Positions 20,187 to 30,398 of a stretch of DNA of 60,000 nucleotides are shown in pieces. The stretch is from Strigamia acuminata (taxonomy: Eukaryota > Arthropoda > Chilopoda > Geophilomorpha > Linotaeniidae), in NCBI GenBank assembly GCA_949358305.1, contig OX442314.1:42418581-42478580 (forward strand), given 5' to 3'. The notes beneath the pieces were generated by a model. The model was given only the letters and a program-made list of their open reading frames with translations. It was not told where the DNA came from and searched no databases. Each line of letters opens with the position of its first letter. Within the stretch, counting starts at the first letter, position 1. Made by a program: the position numbers and the translations under genes.

Positions 20187-23100
20187 TCACGATAGGTTGA
20201 AATTGAAAATCCGGGAAATCAGCAGACGCAGTTGAGATGATCCCAACCATTTGGTAAAAATGTCTGCCACGTTCATTGATCCGGGGACTTTGCGCAATTG
20301 GAATGCACCTGCTGTGTACCATTCCCGAATCCAATGAAATTTCACTCGGATATGTTTCGTTTTACTGTTCTCCACGTCATTTGATGTGAATTGGATGGAA
20401 GAAAGCGCATCGGAGAACACTAAAGGTGGTGAAGATCTATTCAGCATCGGTACGGAACTGTAGACGTAATCGAGCCAATAAAGCTCACGGACGCACTCAA
20501 CGAGGGCGACAAACTCCGCCTCCATCGTTGAGCACGCCACGCTGGTCTGTTTTCTACAACTCCATCCGATGGGGACGTTTCCAATAAAAGCTATATACCC
20601 GCCGAAACTCAAAGAAGTGCTGACTTCGGTGGCCCAGGACGCGTCAGTATATCCCCATAGTTGTCCATTGGAACAATTTGACAGTTCAATTGCATAATCC
20701 AAAGTATTGCCTACATAGCGCACAACCTGCATGAGCGCCTTGATGTGAGTGTGGTTGTAGCAATTGTTGAATTGTGACAACATTATCACTGAGAATAATA
20801 TATCAGGTCGTGTCCTCGATGCGAGGAAGAGAAGAGAGCCAATTAACGAACGATAAGGAAATTCTGGCAAGTCCTCTTTCGACCCTTTGACGAGCGTCGT
20901 TCCTGGTGTTACTGGGACCTTGATGAGTTTATCGGCGATAATTTCAAATTTCTTGAGAATCTTCTGTATGTATGCACGTTGGATGATGAAGATTCCTTTG
21001 GGAGTACGGATAAACTCTACACCTAAGAGTTTCGTAATTGGTCCTAAATTCACGACATCGAATTTGGTGCTGATGAGCGCAATTAATTGTGTAAGGACGT
21101 TATCCGTCGCGTAAAATAGAACTATATCATCGACGTATATTAGCATCACGGCGGAAGTTCCGTATATGTATACACAGTTGCATCCTGGTAATCTGCGAAA
21201 TCCTAAATCGCGCAATGTTTGATCTAATTTCTCAAACCATTGGCGCCCGGACTGGTGGAGACCATAGAGCGACTTTATCAGGAGCCATACATGATTTGGA
21301 TTTGAACATGTTGCGCCAGCTGGAATGCGCATATATACTTTGTGCGCAAGATCACCGTATAGGTACGCGCACTTCACATCTAAATGCGCATCCTTCCACC
21401 CTTTGAGGACTACTAATAGGCAGAAGAATAGGCGTATGAGAACAAAGTTGACAACAGGGCTAAAGACTTCATCGTAGTCTACACCTAAAGTTTGGCGAAA
21501 GCCCTGTGCTACTAATCTGGCGCGATATCTGGCTGGTTTGCCTAGAGCATCTTCCTTCAGTTTGAAGAGCCACTTGCACCCTAATATGGTTGTATTTTCC
21601 GGTTTAGGGACCTCTTCATAGACGCCTCTTTCTGCAAAAGTGTCTAACTCTTCATTAATGGCTTCCTGCCATTTGGTTGCATCCGGAAATCTTACAGCCT
21701 CTGCGTAACTTGTGGGATCACGACGACAAAGGTGTACTCTGGGAAGTGGTGGCGGAAGATTCTCTAATTCATATTCCATGTTGCCAAAATAAAATAATTC
21801 GGGATCATAAGGAATATTGTTCATGTGACAGAATTCCTCAACGTCACCTCTAGAACGTAATCGGAGTCCTGCTTCTGGGAAATAATAAACATCGACTTTG
21901 AGTTTTCCAGGTTCCTGTACTTTGCGCAAATGTTCCTCCCTTTTCCAGTGTCTACACTCAGTATTTCCACCAATGTAACGCCATTTATATGCAGTTGCAG
22001 CTCCAGTTGGAGGTGGACCATGGTGGGCTGCTTGATGAGCTTGTGGCGCATTTCCACGAGAGCCTCGACGAGCATTTACAAAACTCGGAGGTGAACCAGG
22101 TGGTGTATGACTTGGTGTATTGCCGGGAGTAATAACTGGACTCGGCACTGGTGTTATTACTGGAGTAATCAAAGGAGCTCGAATAGGAGATCCCGGAGTT
22201 GGAGTGGCTGGTGGAGTCCGGAATTGAGCATCCGCTGGGGTCGAATCGTCAGAGTCATAGTCCGTATCACATTCATCCTCTGAATCCGGAAATTTGGGCC
22301 AATCAGTATATTCCAGTCCGTCGTCAAACCTCACATGCGGTTGTGAAATGCGCAATGGTTGATAAGTTTGCGATGTTTGATGCGATTGGTCCTCATCTGG
22401 TCCCATCCACGGTTGCTGCGGACCTCGATAATGGTTGGAGCGCTTATAAGATTGCCGTTCATCAATTTGGACGTGAATGGACTCGATGACCTTGTTGTCT
22501 GTCGGATTCCAGATGCGGTAGCCTCGCGTTGTGGTGGCGTATCCAACCAAATAGCCCTCCCAAGCTCGTGGATCCAATTTGTCCCTGCCAGGAGCCGTGT
22601 GATGTACCCAGCATTTGGAGCCTAACTTCCGGAGGTGTCGGAGCGAAAGGGCACGTCGTCGCCACAAAATATAGGGCACCTCATTTTTGAGACGAGAATG
22701 AGGGCACCGGTTCTTTATATAAGAGAAAGTTACTGCGAATTCCGCCCAAAGTTCATTCGGAAGTCCGGTTTCATCCAGAATAGCACGCGTGTAATCCGCC
22801 ATTGTGCGATTTATGCGTTCCGCTGTGCCATTCATAGCGGGACTATGTGGATTGGTCCGTTGGGCTTGAATCCCAGTTTCCTTTAGATATCGTTCGAATT
22901 CATTTGACAAGAATTCTCCTCCTCGGTCAGTTCGGATGGCCTTCACTCGTTTGCCCGTCACTCGTTCGATTCGTGTGACGTAGTCTTTGAACAATCCAAA
23001 TACTTGGGATTTTTGGGCCATCGGAAATATCCAGGCATAGCGCGTGGCGTCGTCAATAATCGTTAGCACGTAACGCGCGCCTCCGTAGGAAGTCGTTCTT

Positions 23101-24992
23101 GATGCTCCCCACACGTCCATGTGTAGGAGATCTAAAGCCTTTGTAGAAATAGGATGTTCATCAGGTTTATGGGAAATGCGCGTTGATTTCGCAATTCGAC
23201 AATGATTACACGAAAGTTCCTTGTTCACTTCTGCCGGTGTCACTCCATAAACTTGGTTATTTCCGGCCAAAAGTTTCATAGCATTGGTGTGAAGATGACC
23301 CAATCTGCTGTGCCATATCCCAGTCGCATCCTTTTTAACCGTAGGCGCTGCAACTTTCTTTTGATTCGCCGACTTTAGATTCGGTTTGGAAGTTGGTGGA
23401 ATTGCCTTTAATGTGTCGGCAAAGGATGGGACTTGAGGTAATGGATTGGTAGGAACAGGTACAGGAGGTGTCTTGGACTGGGTTACTTTGATTGGTGCAG
23501 GTGGAGGAATTTCATTTGGCAAAGGAGGGAATTCGAGCCGAAAATCAGTAAAAAGTTCAGGATTTTTCGACTTTTTCTTTGCTCTTGGATACTGGATGAA
23601 ATCCTCTTCTGTCGTGACTAATGTTCGGGTCGGAGCGATTGACTGTGCAATAGGTACATCCACTGTTGACATCAGTGTTGAAGGTGGGCACAAGCCGTCA
23701 ACATAGTAAAGGCCGCCCTTTTCTTTGGCCCGAAGCATTGGATGCTTAATGTCGGATTTGTAGACATAGACGTCTCCATTCCAAATATGGATGTGATGTT
23801 TAGTTTTGTCCATTTTTGACACTGAAATCAAATTCGCCTCGAATTTTGGCGCATACAACACATCTTGGAGATTTACGACACATTCTACGTTGTTGATCAT
23901 GGAGATAATCTGGACTTTGCCCTTTCCTAGAACTTCGGAATGTCCTTGACCCAGCGCGATATTAAAAGGGACAACTTTAACAAAGTCCTGAAACCAAGCC
24001 TGGACGTGGCACACATGATCCGTTGCCCCACAATCCACTATCCATTCATGTGATTGCATGAAGTGAATTGTGGGCATTGGTTGAAGCGCACTGGCGAAAA
24101 AGTTCGTTTCCCGTCTTGCGCTGGAATTCCCCCTTGGTCTAGAATCATCTCGGTTTGAGTTCTTGTTGCGTTTGCGGCTTGAACTCCTCGGCTTCCTTTG
24201 GAGTGAAGCTGCCGGTTGATTCTTGTCATCTCGGCGCGATGGTAATGGACATTTATTTGCGTAATGGCCAAATTCCTGGCAATTAAAACACTGCACCGAA
24301 GATAACGGTCGAGAGGGACGAGAACGATTTCTCCCACGTTGCTGTTTTTCACCAGCATAGGCACGTGGAGGTTTAGAATTGTCTATGTCGCGCGAATCCA
24401 TAGCTTTGAGTCGCATATGTTCCGCGAGCAACTGTTCAGACACTTTCTTTGGTGTAAATTCTCCTTTGGGCAAGTGATATGTCGTGAATGAAATTTGTGA
24501 ATATTCACGAGGTAATAAGTCCAAGTATTGGTAAGCGTGATGATCAGGCGTAGTTATCTCTCCGATATCCTTCATTTGGCGGACATGATAGTCTACGCGT
24601 CCTAAGAAGTCGGCCATATCTTCGCCCTGCTCTAGGCACAAATTCAAAAATTCGCGGCGCATGGCTGCCTGTCGTGCGCGAGATGATGGCGCATAAATGT
24701 TGGCTAAAATGTCCCATGCTTCCTTCGGGGTTTTACAATCATCTAGCGCAGACTTCTTCGCCTCGCTTACAGAACAGTATATTAAGCCTAATGCCTTGGC
24801 TTTACGACGCTTGTATTTCTTCTTTTCCTTGTCACCCGCGGTTTTAAGGAATTCTGCCTCTTCTTCTTCAGTTACGTGTTCCCATAACTCTTCACTTCTC
24901 AGCACCATGCGCATTGAGCGCTGCCATAGTTCGTAGTTTCCTACGCTGAGAATCGGAAGGCGTCCGGAATTGGCTTCGACGGATTTTGACAT
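20187..24992 (-). CDS. Copia Gag-Pol polyprotein (1601 aa), intact
   Basis: Single uninterrupted frame from ATG at 24992. Domain order is that of Pseudoviridae/Copia. Gag occupies about residues 1-220 and a zinc knuckle Cys-x2-Cys-x4-His-x4-Cys lies near 234. The protease has Asp-Cys-Gly-Ala-Thr-Asp-His near 320, where Cys replaces the usual Ser/Thr. The integrase zinc-binding HHCC region spans about 560-600, and catalytic residues lie near 624 (Met-Asp-Val-Trp-Gly), 687 (Arg-Thr-Asp-Arg-Gly-Gly-Glu-Phe) and 722 (Gly-Thr-Ala-Glu-Arg). Reverse transcriptase has Tyr-Val-Asp-Asp near 1284. RNase H has Tyr-Thr-Asp-Ala-Ser-Trp near 1447 and a later Met-Glu-Ala-Glu. It makes the capsid, copies the RNA and inserts the DNA. 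With no separate gag stop, the Gag:Pol ratio must be set another way. Confidence 0.96.
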   Translation of the reverse strand: MSKSVEANSGRLPILSVGNYELWQRSMRMVLRSEELWEHVTEEEEAEFLKTAGDKEKKKYKRRKAKALGLIYCSVSEAKKSALDDCKTPKEAWDILANIYAPSSRARQAAMRREFLNLCLEQGEDMADFLGRVDYHVRQMKDIGEITTPDHHAYQYLDLLPREYSQISFTTYHLPKGEFTPKKVSEQLLAEHMRLKAMDSRDIDNSKPPRAYAGEKQQRGRNRSRPSRPLSSVQCFNCQEFGHYANKCPLPSRRDDKNQPAASLQRKPRSSSRKRNKNSNRDDSRPRGNSSARRETNFFASALQPMPTIHFMQSHEWIVDCGATDHVCHVQAWFQDFVKVVPFNIALGQGHSEVLGKGKVQIISMINNVECVVNLQDVLYAPKFEANLISVSKMDKTKHHIHIWNGDVYVYKSDIKHPMLRAKEKGGLYYVDGLCPPSTLMSTVDVPIAQSIAPTRTLVTTEEDFIQYPRAKKKSKNPELFTDFRLEFPPLPNEIPPPAPIKVTQSKTPPVPVPTNPLPQVPSFADTLKAIPPTSKPNLKSANQKKVAAPTVKKDATGIWHSRLGHLHTNAMKLLAGNNQVYGVTPAEVNKELSCNHCRIAKSTRISHKPDEHPISTKALDLLHMDVWGASRTTSYGGARYVLTIIDDATRYAWIFPMAQKSQVFGLFKDYVTRIERVTGKRVKAIRTDRGGEFLSNEFERYLKETGIQAQRTNPHSPAMNGTAERINRTMADYTRAILDETGLPNELWAEFAVTFSYIKNRCPHSRLKNEVPYILWRRRALSLRHLRKLGSKCWVHHTAPGRDKLDPRAWEGYLVGYATTTRGYRIWNPTDNKVIESIHVQIDERQSYKRSNHYRGPQQPWMGPDEDQSHQTSQTYQPLRISQPHVRFDDGLEYTDWPKFPDSEDECDTDYDSDDSTPADAQFRTPPATPTPGSPIRAPLITPVITPVPSPVITPGNTPSHTPPGSPPSFVNARRGSRGNAPQAHQAAHHGPPPTGAATAYKWRYIGGNTECRHWKREEHLRKVQEPGKLKVDVYYFPEAGLRLRSRGDVEEFCHMNNIPYDPELFYFGNMEYELENLPPPLPRVHLCRRDPTSYAEAVRFPDATKWQEAINEELDTFAERGVYEEVPKPENTTILGCKWLFKLKEDALGKPARYRARLVAQGFRQTLGVDYDEVFSPVVNFVLIRLFFCLLVVLKGWKDAHLDVKCAYLYGDLAHKVYMRIPAGATCSNPNHVWLLIKSLYGLHQSGRQWFEKLDQTLRDLGFRRLPGCNCVYIYGTSAVMLIYVDDIVLFYATDNVLTQLIALISTKFDVVNLGPITKLLGVEFIRTPKGIFIIQRAYIQKILKKFEIIADKLIKVPVTPGTTLVKGSKEDLPEFPYRSLIGSLLFLASRTRPDILFSVIMLSQFNNCYNHTHIKALMQVVRYVGNTLDYAIELSNCSNGQLWGYTDASWATEVSTSLSFGGYIAFIGNVPIGWSCRKQTSVACSTMEAEFVALVECVRELYWLDYVYSSVPMLNRSSPPLVFSDALSSIQFTSNDVENSKTKHIRVKFHWIREWYTAGAFQLRKVPGSMNVADIFTKWLGSSQLRLLISRIFNFNLS

Positions 24993-25826
24993 AATGACGT
25001 GGAGCTACGAAACAATCCGAAGCGAAGCACACAGGACGGAAAATGGTACAATTGATGAACTTGACGGTCTCGGAGCACAATATCGCGTTGCACAACACAA
25101 ATACGGCGCACTATTCGAAGCACTGTCAAAGCGGATATCAATCGAATTGGGCAACCACTTCTGAAGTGGTCAGATAACCCTAGCCAGCCAACACACAGGG
25201 GTCCGTTCGCCTACCTGGAGGCGCGGGAGTACCTGCTGGCCGCGGTAAGCACTGGCTAGGAATGAGTTTGTGCGGTGGTTCGACTGAACCGGAGGGCACA
25301 AACTATTCTAAGGGACCCACAAAAACTTAATACTATCTTAGATACTAACAAGCTAATTACGACTACTGAAAAGCAATTTTTAATTAGTATGATGAGACGT
25401 TGCGCCAATCTAGAGATGAAAATGGCGTAGTTGCGCATTTAAAATGCGAAAATCGTCGAAAAATCGTCGATACAACGACCGTACACGGTGTACTAAGTCG
25501 GGAATTAGTCCAAATCGTCGTTCACGCTGTGTAAAGCGGGTTTCCAACGTTGATTCTCGTTGGAAAATGGCGAAAATCTGAAAATAAATTGAAATTCGTC
25601 TCGAAAATTGCGAAACCCGCAGAAATCCGGACGAAATTAAATGAAAAATTGTAGAGCTGGTCGTGCAGACTACGTGAGAACGTCGGCGTGTCGTCTCGAA
25701 CGTTCTAGAGACGAAAATCGTCGCGGAAATCGGCGCAATCTGCAAATAGAAAATTTATCGCAAATTCGCGAATTTCGCGAAAATGGCGATAAAATTAGCG
25801 GTTTCGGCGTGCTGCAAGGATAGCAA

Positions 25827-25842
25827 CCACCCTCTGCTACCA
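25827..25842 (-). promoter_or_regulatory. Copia primer-binding site (initiator tRNA-Met)
   Basis: Two bases inside the 5' LTR the minus strand reads TGGTAGCAGAGGGTGG. This complements the 3' end of animal initiator tRNA-Met (…CUCUGCUACCA), the primer used by many Copia elements. Confidence 0.9.
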
Positions 25843-25844
25843 CT

Positions 25845-26314
25845 TGTAGCAGAGGAGTGCGCTCACAGTATAAAATACTGTGTGTGGAAGCGAGTTTAAA
25901 TGCCGAAACACGGCTAACATGAGCGCAATGACGTGCGCACACCTCCAGCGCTTGAAAATGGTTGAAAATGAAGTCACTGCACTCTAAAGTGCTCATATAT
26001 AGCAAACACAATGTAAAATAAACTAAATGTTTAATAAAAACAAAAATGCTTACATAATGTGGTCCATTTAGATGGAGAAAATACATGAGTGCTTGCTGGC
26101 ATGCAAGCGGCCATTGTGATTGTGAAAAACATACATGCACACCATCTGGTGTTGATAATAAGTAATACAAAAGTAAACAGTATAGAGGCAGCATTATGCC
26201 CAATGTTAAATAATGAAATAAATCCTAATAAATACACTAGGCTGCATAATGCAGTAATACATTAAGAAATATCCGTAATGAGTACGGAGGACTGTTTGGC
26301 ATTGATAAACAACA
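25845..26314 (-). repeat. Copia 5' LTR
   Basis: Partner of 19509-19978. A TATATA motif on the minus strand near 25990 is a candidate promoter. Fusion of the Gypsy gag frame into this LTR adds a short foreign tail before a stop at 26237. Confidence 0.95.
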
Positions 26315-27889
26315 GTTTCTTGGTCCCTTCGGGGGGACTTCTCCGCCATCCCGTGATTTCTTCGAGCCTCCGGAGGGCGGCGGCTCCTTTTCGTCGCTGC
26401 TCCCGTAAAAAGAATGCCATTTATTCTCTTCGCTTTCTGGGCGCTCGCGGTCCTTATTCGCGTTCTTTTTGTTGAGTAACGCGTCGATTGCGGCGCTTCT
26501 TTCGGATCGTTTCGAGGGGTTACGGTTTCTGGATTTTCTATCCGGTTGGTCGTCTTCCTGTGACTTCCTCTTTTTTGTTTCGGCGTTGGAGCCGCTGGTG
26601 GGCTCTTTGTCCGTTTTCGGATCCTCCTTTTTATTCTTCTCCGAAACGTCCGGCTCGTACTCTCTTTGGAATTTCTCTGTTTCCTTTTCCCAATTTTCGG
26701 CTTCCCATCGTTTCTGCTCGTCAATTATTGCTTTTTTCTTAGCTTGGTACTCGTCGGTCCATCTGTACCTCTCCCATTCTTCTTGTTCTTCACGAAATTG
26801 CTCCTTTTCTCTCCTTGCTCTTGCGGCTTTCATCCTTTCGTGGTATTGCTCTTCCCACTTCTGGTGTTGCTGCTGAGCTTCTTCTCTCAGTTTCTGCAAT
26901 TTCTCGGCTTTTCGTTGGGCCAGGAGGGCTCGGAATTGTTCTTCGTAGTCTTGGGCTTCTCTGTGCCTTCCTTCTACTGTATTATTCCATTCTCTTCGTA
27001 TTTTTGCTTCCTGCTCTTCCCTTATCCTCTGTACCATTTCTTCCGTTTCCTCCGTGGTCCTTTTTTCACGCTGCAGTCGTTCCTCTTCCTCGTTCCAAAG
27101 TTCTCTCCTCTCAGCGCTTACTCTACGCTGACGATTTATCGTTTCCTGCCTCGATTCTTCTCGGGCTTTCTCCCGAGATTCGTGAAGGGCTTTGTGAGGA
27201 TCGGGCACGAAGTTACCTACGTCACTCGGCGTTTCTTGCGATACAGGCGTCTCCGCCGCTGGTCTTGCGACTGGCGTCGGGGCCTGTGCTGCACAAATTG
27301 CTTTTGTGAGTATAGTAATCGAGTCCCAGACTGACGTTCCCGGCGGAATATCGGTTACTGCCTTCAGTCGGGCTGCTTGTTGCGATAGATGAATTAAATG
27401 GGCGACTTCGGGGGAAACAGGGGCAGGTCTCGCCGAGGCGCTGGAGGCCATCGGGGTCCTACTCGTATTTCTCGCCGGAGTTTCGTTCAGGGGGGCAGAT
27501 TGGTGACTTTTTGCCGGTGATGGGCTGCTGTCGATTGTAGTCGTCCGCCTCGGAGTTTCTATTTTCTCCTTGGCTACTAGTATCGGCACTCGTCCTGTTG
27601 TTGTATCGCGAATTTCTTCTTGATTTTCTAGGACTTCCGTATCGGTATCTTCGACAAAGGGCATATCTGAGGAGAGCGGCTCTCGCTCGGGCTCGGTTAG
27701 GGCCTCGAGCGAAGCAGCTGCTTCCTCTTTCTGCGCCTTTGCTTTCCTCCGATTCGCTCGGGCTTTCGCCTTCGCGGATTGTTCGGGAACCGGGCCGCCC
27801 GACCTTAGGTTATAGTCGGAGGTCCGTTTTCCCTTTTCGAGCGTAGGTCGCTCGTTATCAGACGCGGATTGTTCATCTTGGTCTGACAT
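26315..27889 (-). CDS. gag: Gypsy Gag, 5' half (nested element)
   Basis: The ATG at 27889 follows a short leader after the primer-binding site. The first 525 residues are highly charged, with a Pro/Thr/Ser-rich stretch at about 110-230 and long Glu/Arg/Gln/Lys-rich, probably coiled-coil, segments at about 240-480. The Copia element interrupts at 26315. The portion 26383-27146 recurs at 1-764. Large N-terminal coiled-coil extensions also occur in the plus-strand relative's Gag, so this is a shared family trait. Confidence 0.88.
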
Positions 27890-27964
27890 TTCTTTGAGTA
27901 ATTCTTCGATTTGGGTTATTATATTAAATGAGAGATCACAAGTTCAGTTGAGATTTATTTCTAA

Positions 27965-27982
27965 ATCCCGGACGGGCCCCCA
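27965..27982 (-). promoter_or_regulatory. Gypsy primer-binding site (tRNA-Pro-like)
   Basis: The minus strand reads TGGGGGCCCGTCCGGGAT two bases inside the LTR. It differs by one base from the well-known tRNA-Pro primer-binding site of gammaretroviruses. The plus-strand Gypsy has a near-identical site. Confidence 0.8.
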
Positions 27983-27984
27983 CG

Positions 27985-28803
27985 TGTCGCGTCCTACCTG
28001 GTGATAGGTTTAATGAGCTAACGTGTATTACTTTACCTGTGATCCTACTAAATATGTAAATTACCCAAATGAATACTAAGTATATTTAAATGAACAAATA
28101 GGTTTATTCAATAGGCGTAAGCCTTAAAATACACTCAGTATAAAACTAGAGTCGACTTGGTCAGAGTCGAACAAAGGATTTCCCAAGATGGCGTCGTCGG
28201 TTCCGCGTGGTCGGCGGAACAAAGGCGGCGTCTCGAGTTGTCGTTAATTCGTCACGGATTCGTCGTTCACGGACGCGGTGGAATGCTCTTTCGAGTCTTC
28301 TATCCGTGCCTGTTGTCTAGGGGTTGGTTTTAGCGTCGCAAGGCTCCGTCCAGAAACGAGGAGTTTCTTACAGGGCACTCGGACACTTTGGTGGCGGAAT
28401 AACCGTGGGTCGGTTATTCGGTGTGAATTCACAAGGGTTATTTTCCTGCTTTCGCGGGAAATAAACGCACAGTGTAAATTCGTGAGAGTTACAGTTGCAC
28501 TGGAATCAGCGGTCCTCGATCAATCCTAACTTGTACTTGAAGTTGGCCTGACGGTGAGGTAGTTGCTGTGTTCTTGGTGTCGTTTGTGTAAGTTCTGCTT
28601 GTAGGGCGCGAAACTCTACCTGATATAGGCCAGGGTGAGGGGCCTGGCTCGGCCAATGGGGGCCGGCCACGCGTCACCTCACCCCCTCGGGGCACGCGCT
28701 TCCCAGGGGGGGAAGGCGGAGCCAACGCGAGGGAACTGACCTTTCCTAGTGACTCATGCGGATGGCGTCCACTGGAGGGACGACCACCCGCGGGGTCACC
28801 ACA
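27985..28803 (-). repeat. Gypsy (nested) 5' LTR
   Basis: Partner of 12294-13112. Right flank TGTT (28804-28807) is the target duplication. TG and CA ends are intact. Confidence 0.95.
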
Positions 28804-29818
28804 TGTTGTGAGACGTTTCTGGCTTCGATTGGGTTTTTAGCATGTCGTATTTGGCGTGTTTAGCTATGTGATCACTCAACCAGTCCATCAACCTTGCTAT
28901 CGACCTCTCTCCGTCGCAGTCTTTGTCATATTCCATGATTATACTGCGCGGAACAGCCGACGACAGCACGGGGAAAATGGTCCGCTGTATTTCTGCCAAA
29001 GGCACGTCAATGTTGGCTAAATTTTCTATGTTAACTTCCACGTGTCTGTGGAGTTTTTGTAAACCCATTCGATCTCGTTCGCTGCTAACAGATGGCAAAT
29101 TTATGAGATTAGACAGGTATTTATTTTCGAGTACGATTTTATCGCCGTATTTCTTCTGCAGACGTGCGATTGCGACGGTGTAATTTCCTGCGGTGATTTC
29201 GAGTGCTTTTATATCGTCGAGCGCCTCTCCAACCAGGTAATTTCTTAAATATAAAAGTTTATTTGTTCCATCCAATTGTTCATCGTCTCCGACTTGGATA
29301 GAAAATGTCTTCCAAAACCCTCCCCATTCTTCTGGCTTACGCCCGTCAAACTTAGGTATTTCTAGCGGCTTACGTTTGATGAATGGCTGGCCGTTCGTTG
29401 GGGTCGTGCGTGGTGTTGCCGCCGTCACTGCTGCGGTAATAGCCGCCGCTAGTGCGTCGATGTCCGCCGGTTGCGCGTCCGCGTTCGGTCGTGGATTCTG
29501 GGGTAAATTAGGCGGGTAATTCATTTGAGTGTACCTGTTTAGATCGGCTCTTGATGCGGCCAAGCGGTCCTCCAATGCGTCGAGTGCTATTACGGTCTCG
29601 TCAATCTCCTGGTCGTTTTTTGCTTGATCCAGTGTGGCGTCGAACGTTTGTTGCACTCGCTTCTGTTTTTGTTCGAGCTGTTGCAGCCATAATTCGATTG
29701 TGGCTTGCGGAATTGCAGCTCGCCCATTCAGCGCAGTGGTTATCGTGGTCAGGAGTGTTTCCGTGACCATCATGGCCGCTCGGAATGCTTTGTTCTTTAA
29801 CTCGAAATTTCTCACCAT
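28804..29818 (-). CDS. gag: BEL/Pao Gag, N-terminal part
   Basis: ATG at 29818, shortly after the primer-binding site. It resembles BEL/Pao Gag of the DUF1759 type: an N-terminal helical region with Gln/Glu/Lys, then a block with Ile-Pro-Lys-Phe-Asp-Gly, Trp-x-x-Phe-Trp-x-x-Phe, Lys-x-x-Tyr-Leu and Gly-Glu-Ala. The frame is interrupted at 28804 by the Gypsy insertion and continues in frame at 12289, beyond the insertion, into the zinc knuckles and pol. Gag and Pol were therefore one fused frame, as in most BEL elements. Confidence 0.88.
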
Positions 29819-29856
29819 TTTAGTAGATTTTTAGATGAATTCGGAATTTAAAATGT

Positions 29857-29874
29857 TCCCGGGTTTCGGCACCA
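29857..29874 (-). promoter_or_regulatory. BEL primer-binding site (tRNA-Phe)
   Basis: The minus strand reads TGGTGCCGAAACCCGGGA one base inside the LTR. It complements all 18 3'-terminal bases of animal cytosolic tRNA-Phe as I remember that tRNA. Confidence 0.85.
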
Positions 29875-29875
29875 A

Positions 29876-30398
29876 TGTTAAACTTGAAGTAAATAAAAAT
29901 ATATTCAAAGTTTACCAATCAATTTCTAAAGTCCTTGACTACAAGTGGATGTAACAGTTGAAACTCGCGTTGAAGTCCAAGATGGCGTTGGAGTATAAAG
30001 GAGCACGACCACACAGTTTTAGTTGAAAAAGTACACTGAGTTTATTCTATTCAAAAAAGGAAAAGGAAATGCAAATGACACGGTTCACAGAACCAATCAC
30101 AAGCATCCGTAAGATAGGGGAATGACGTGTTCGAGCAGAGGAATGCAAAGGGATTAAAAGGGATTAACAAGTTAAGATTCCAATAAAAGAACAGGTCAAC
30201 ACATCTCAATGGAAATACAAAATACATTATAATATAAAAATGTAACATCGAAATCAAATACACAAATCAAATAAAATCATAAATTCAATATTAAAAAATC
30301 ACAAGTAAAAAATAGAAATATAAATCAACAATACTAATTTAAACAATATAAATGAAACTCAAATAATAATTCACGCGTAAAATCATCCGATTTTCACA
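29876..30398 (-). repeat. BEL/Pao 5' LTR
   Basis: Partner of 7541-8063. The right target duplication ATTGC follows at 30399-30403. Confidence 0.95.

Larger units (their letters stand above)
19509..26314 (-). mobile_element. Complete Copia LTR retrotransposon inserted in Gypsy gag
   Basis: The LTRs (19509-19978 and 25845-26314, 470 bp, TG...CA) look identical. A perfect 5-bp target duplication GTTTC (19504-19508 and 26315-26319) flanks them. It has one intact 1601-codon gag-pol frame, a primer-binding site matching initiator tRNA-Met and a polypurine tract. Orientation is minus. Length is 6806 bp. All signals are intact, so this copy may be active or very recently inserted. It is the innermost and youngest layer of the nest. 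Confidence 0.97.
12294..28803 (-). mobile_element. Non-autonomous Gypsy LTR retrotransposon with ORF3, inserted in the BEL element
   Basis: The LTRs (12294-13112 and 27985-28803, 819 bp, TG...CA) show no difference in the parts compared. A 4-bp target duplication TGTT flanks them (12290-12293 and 28804-28807). Orientation is minus. Without the nested Copia element it is about 9.7 kb. Order along the minus strand: LTR, tRNA-Pro-like primer site, long gag (split by Copia), -1 frameshift signal, protease, then ORF3 in two exons, polypurine tract, LTR. Reverse transcriptase, RNase H and integrase are absent, so movement would need enzymes from a relative such as the element at 33924-45712. It interrupts the BEL gag-pol frame. 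Confidence 0.93.
7541..30398 (-). mobile_element. BEL/Pao LTR retrotransposon, outer shell of a three-level nest
   Basis: The element is bounded by 523-bp LTRs (7541-8063 and 29876-30398) that begin TG and end CA and share one visible C/T difference. It is flanked by a perfect 5-bp target duplication ATTGC at 7536-7540 and 30399-30403. It lies on the minus strand. Removing the inserted Gypsy element (12294-28803) and one copy of its 4-bp duplication leaves about 6.3 kb, a normal length for BEL/Pao. The coding region was one long gag-pol frame. It is now broken by the Gypsy insertion, one nonsense codon and one frameshift, so it is dead. Confidence 0.95.
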
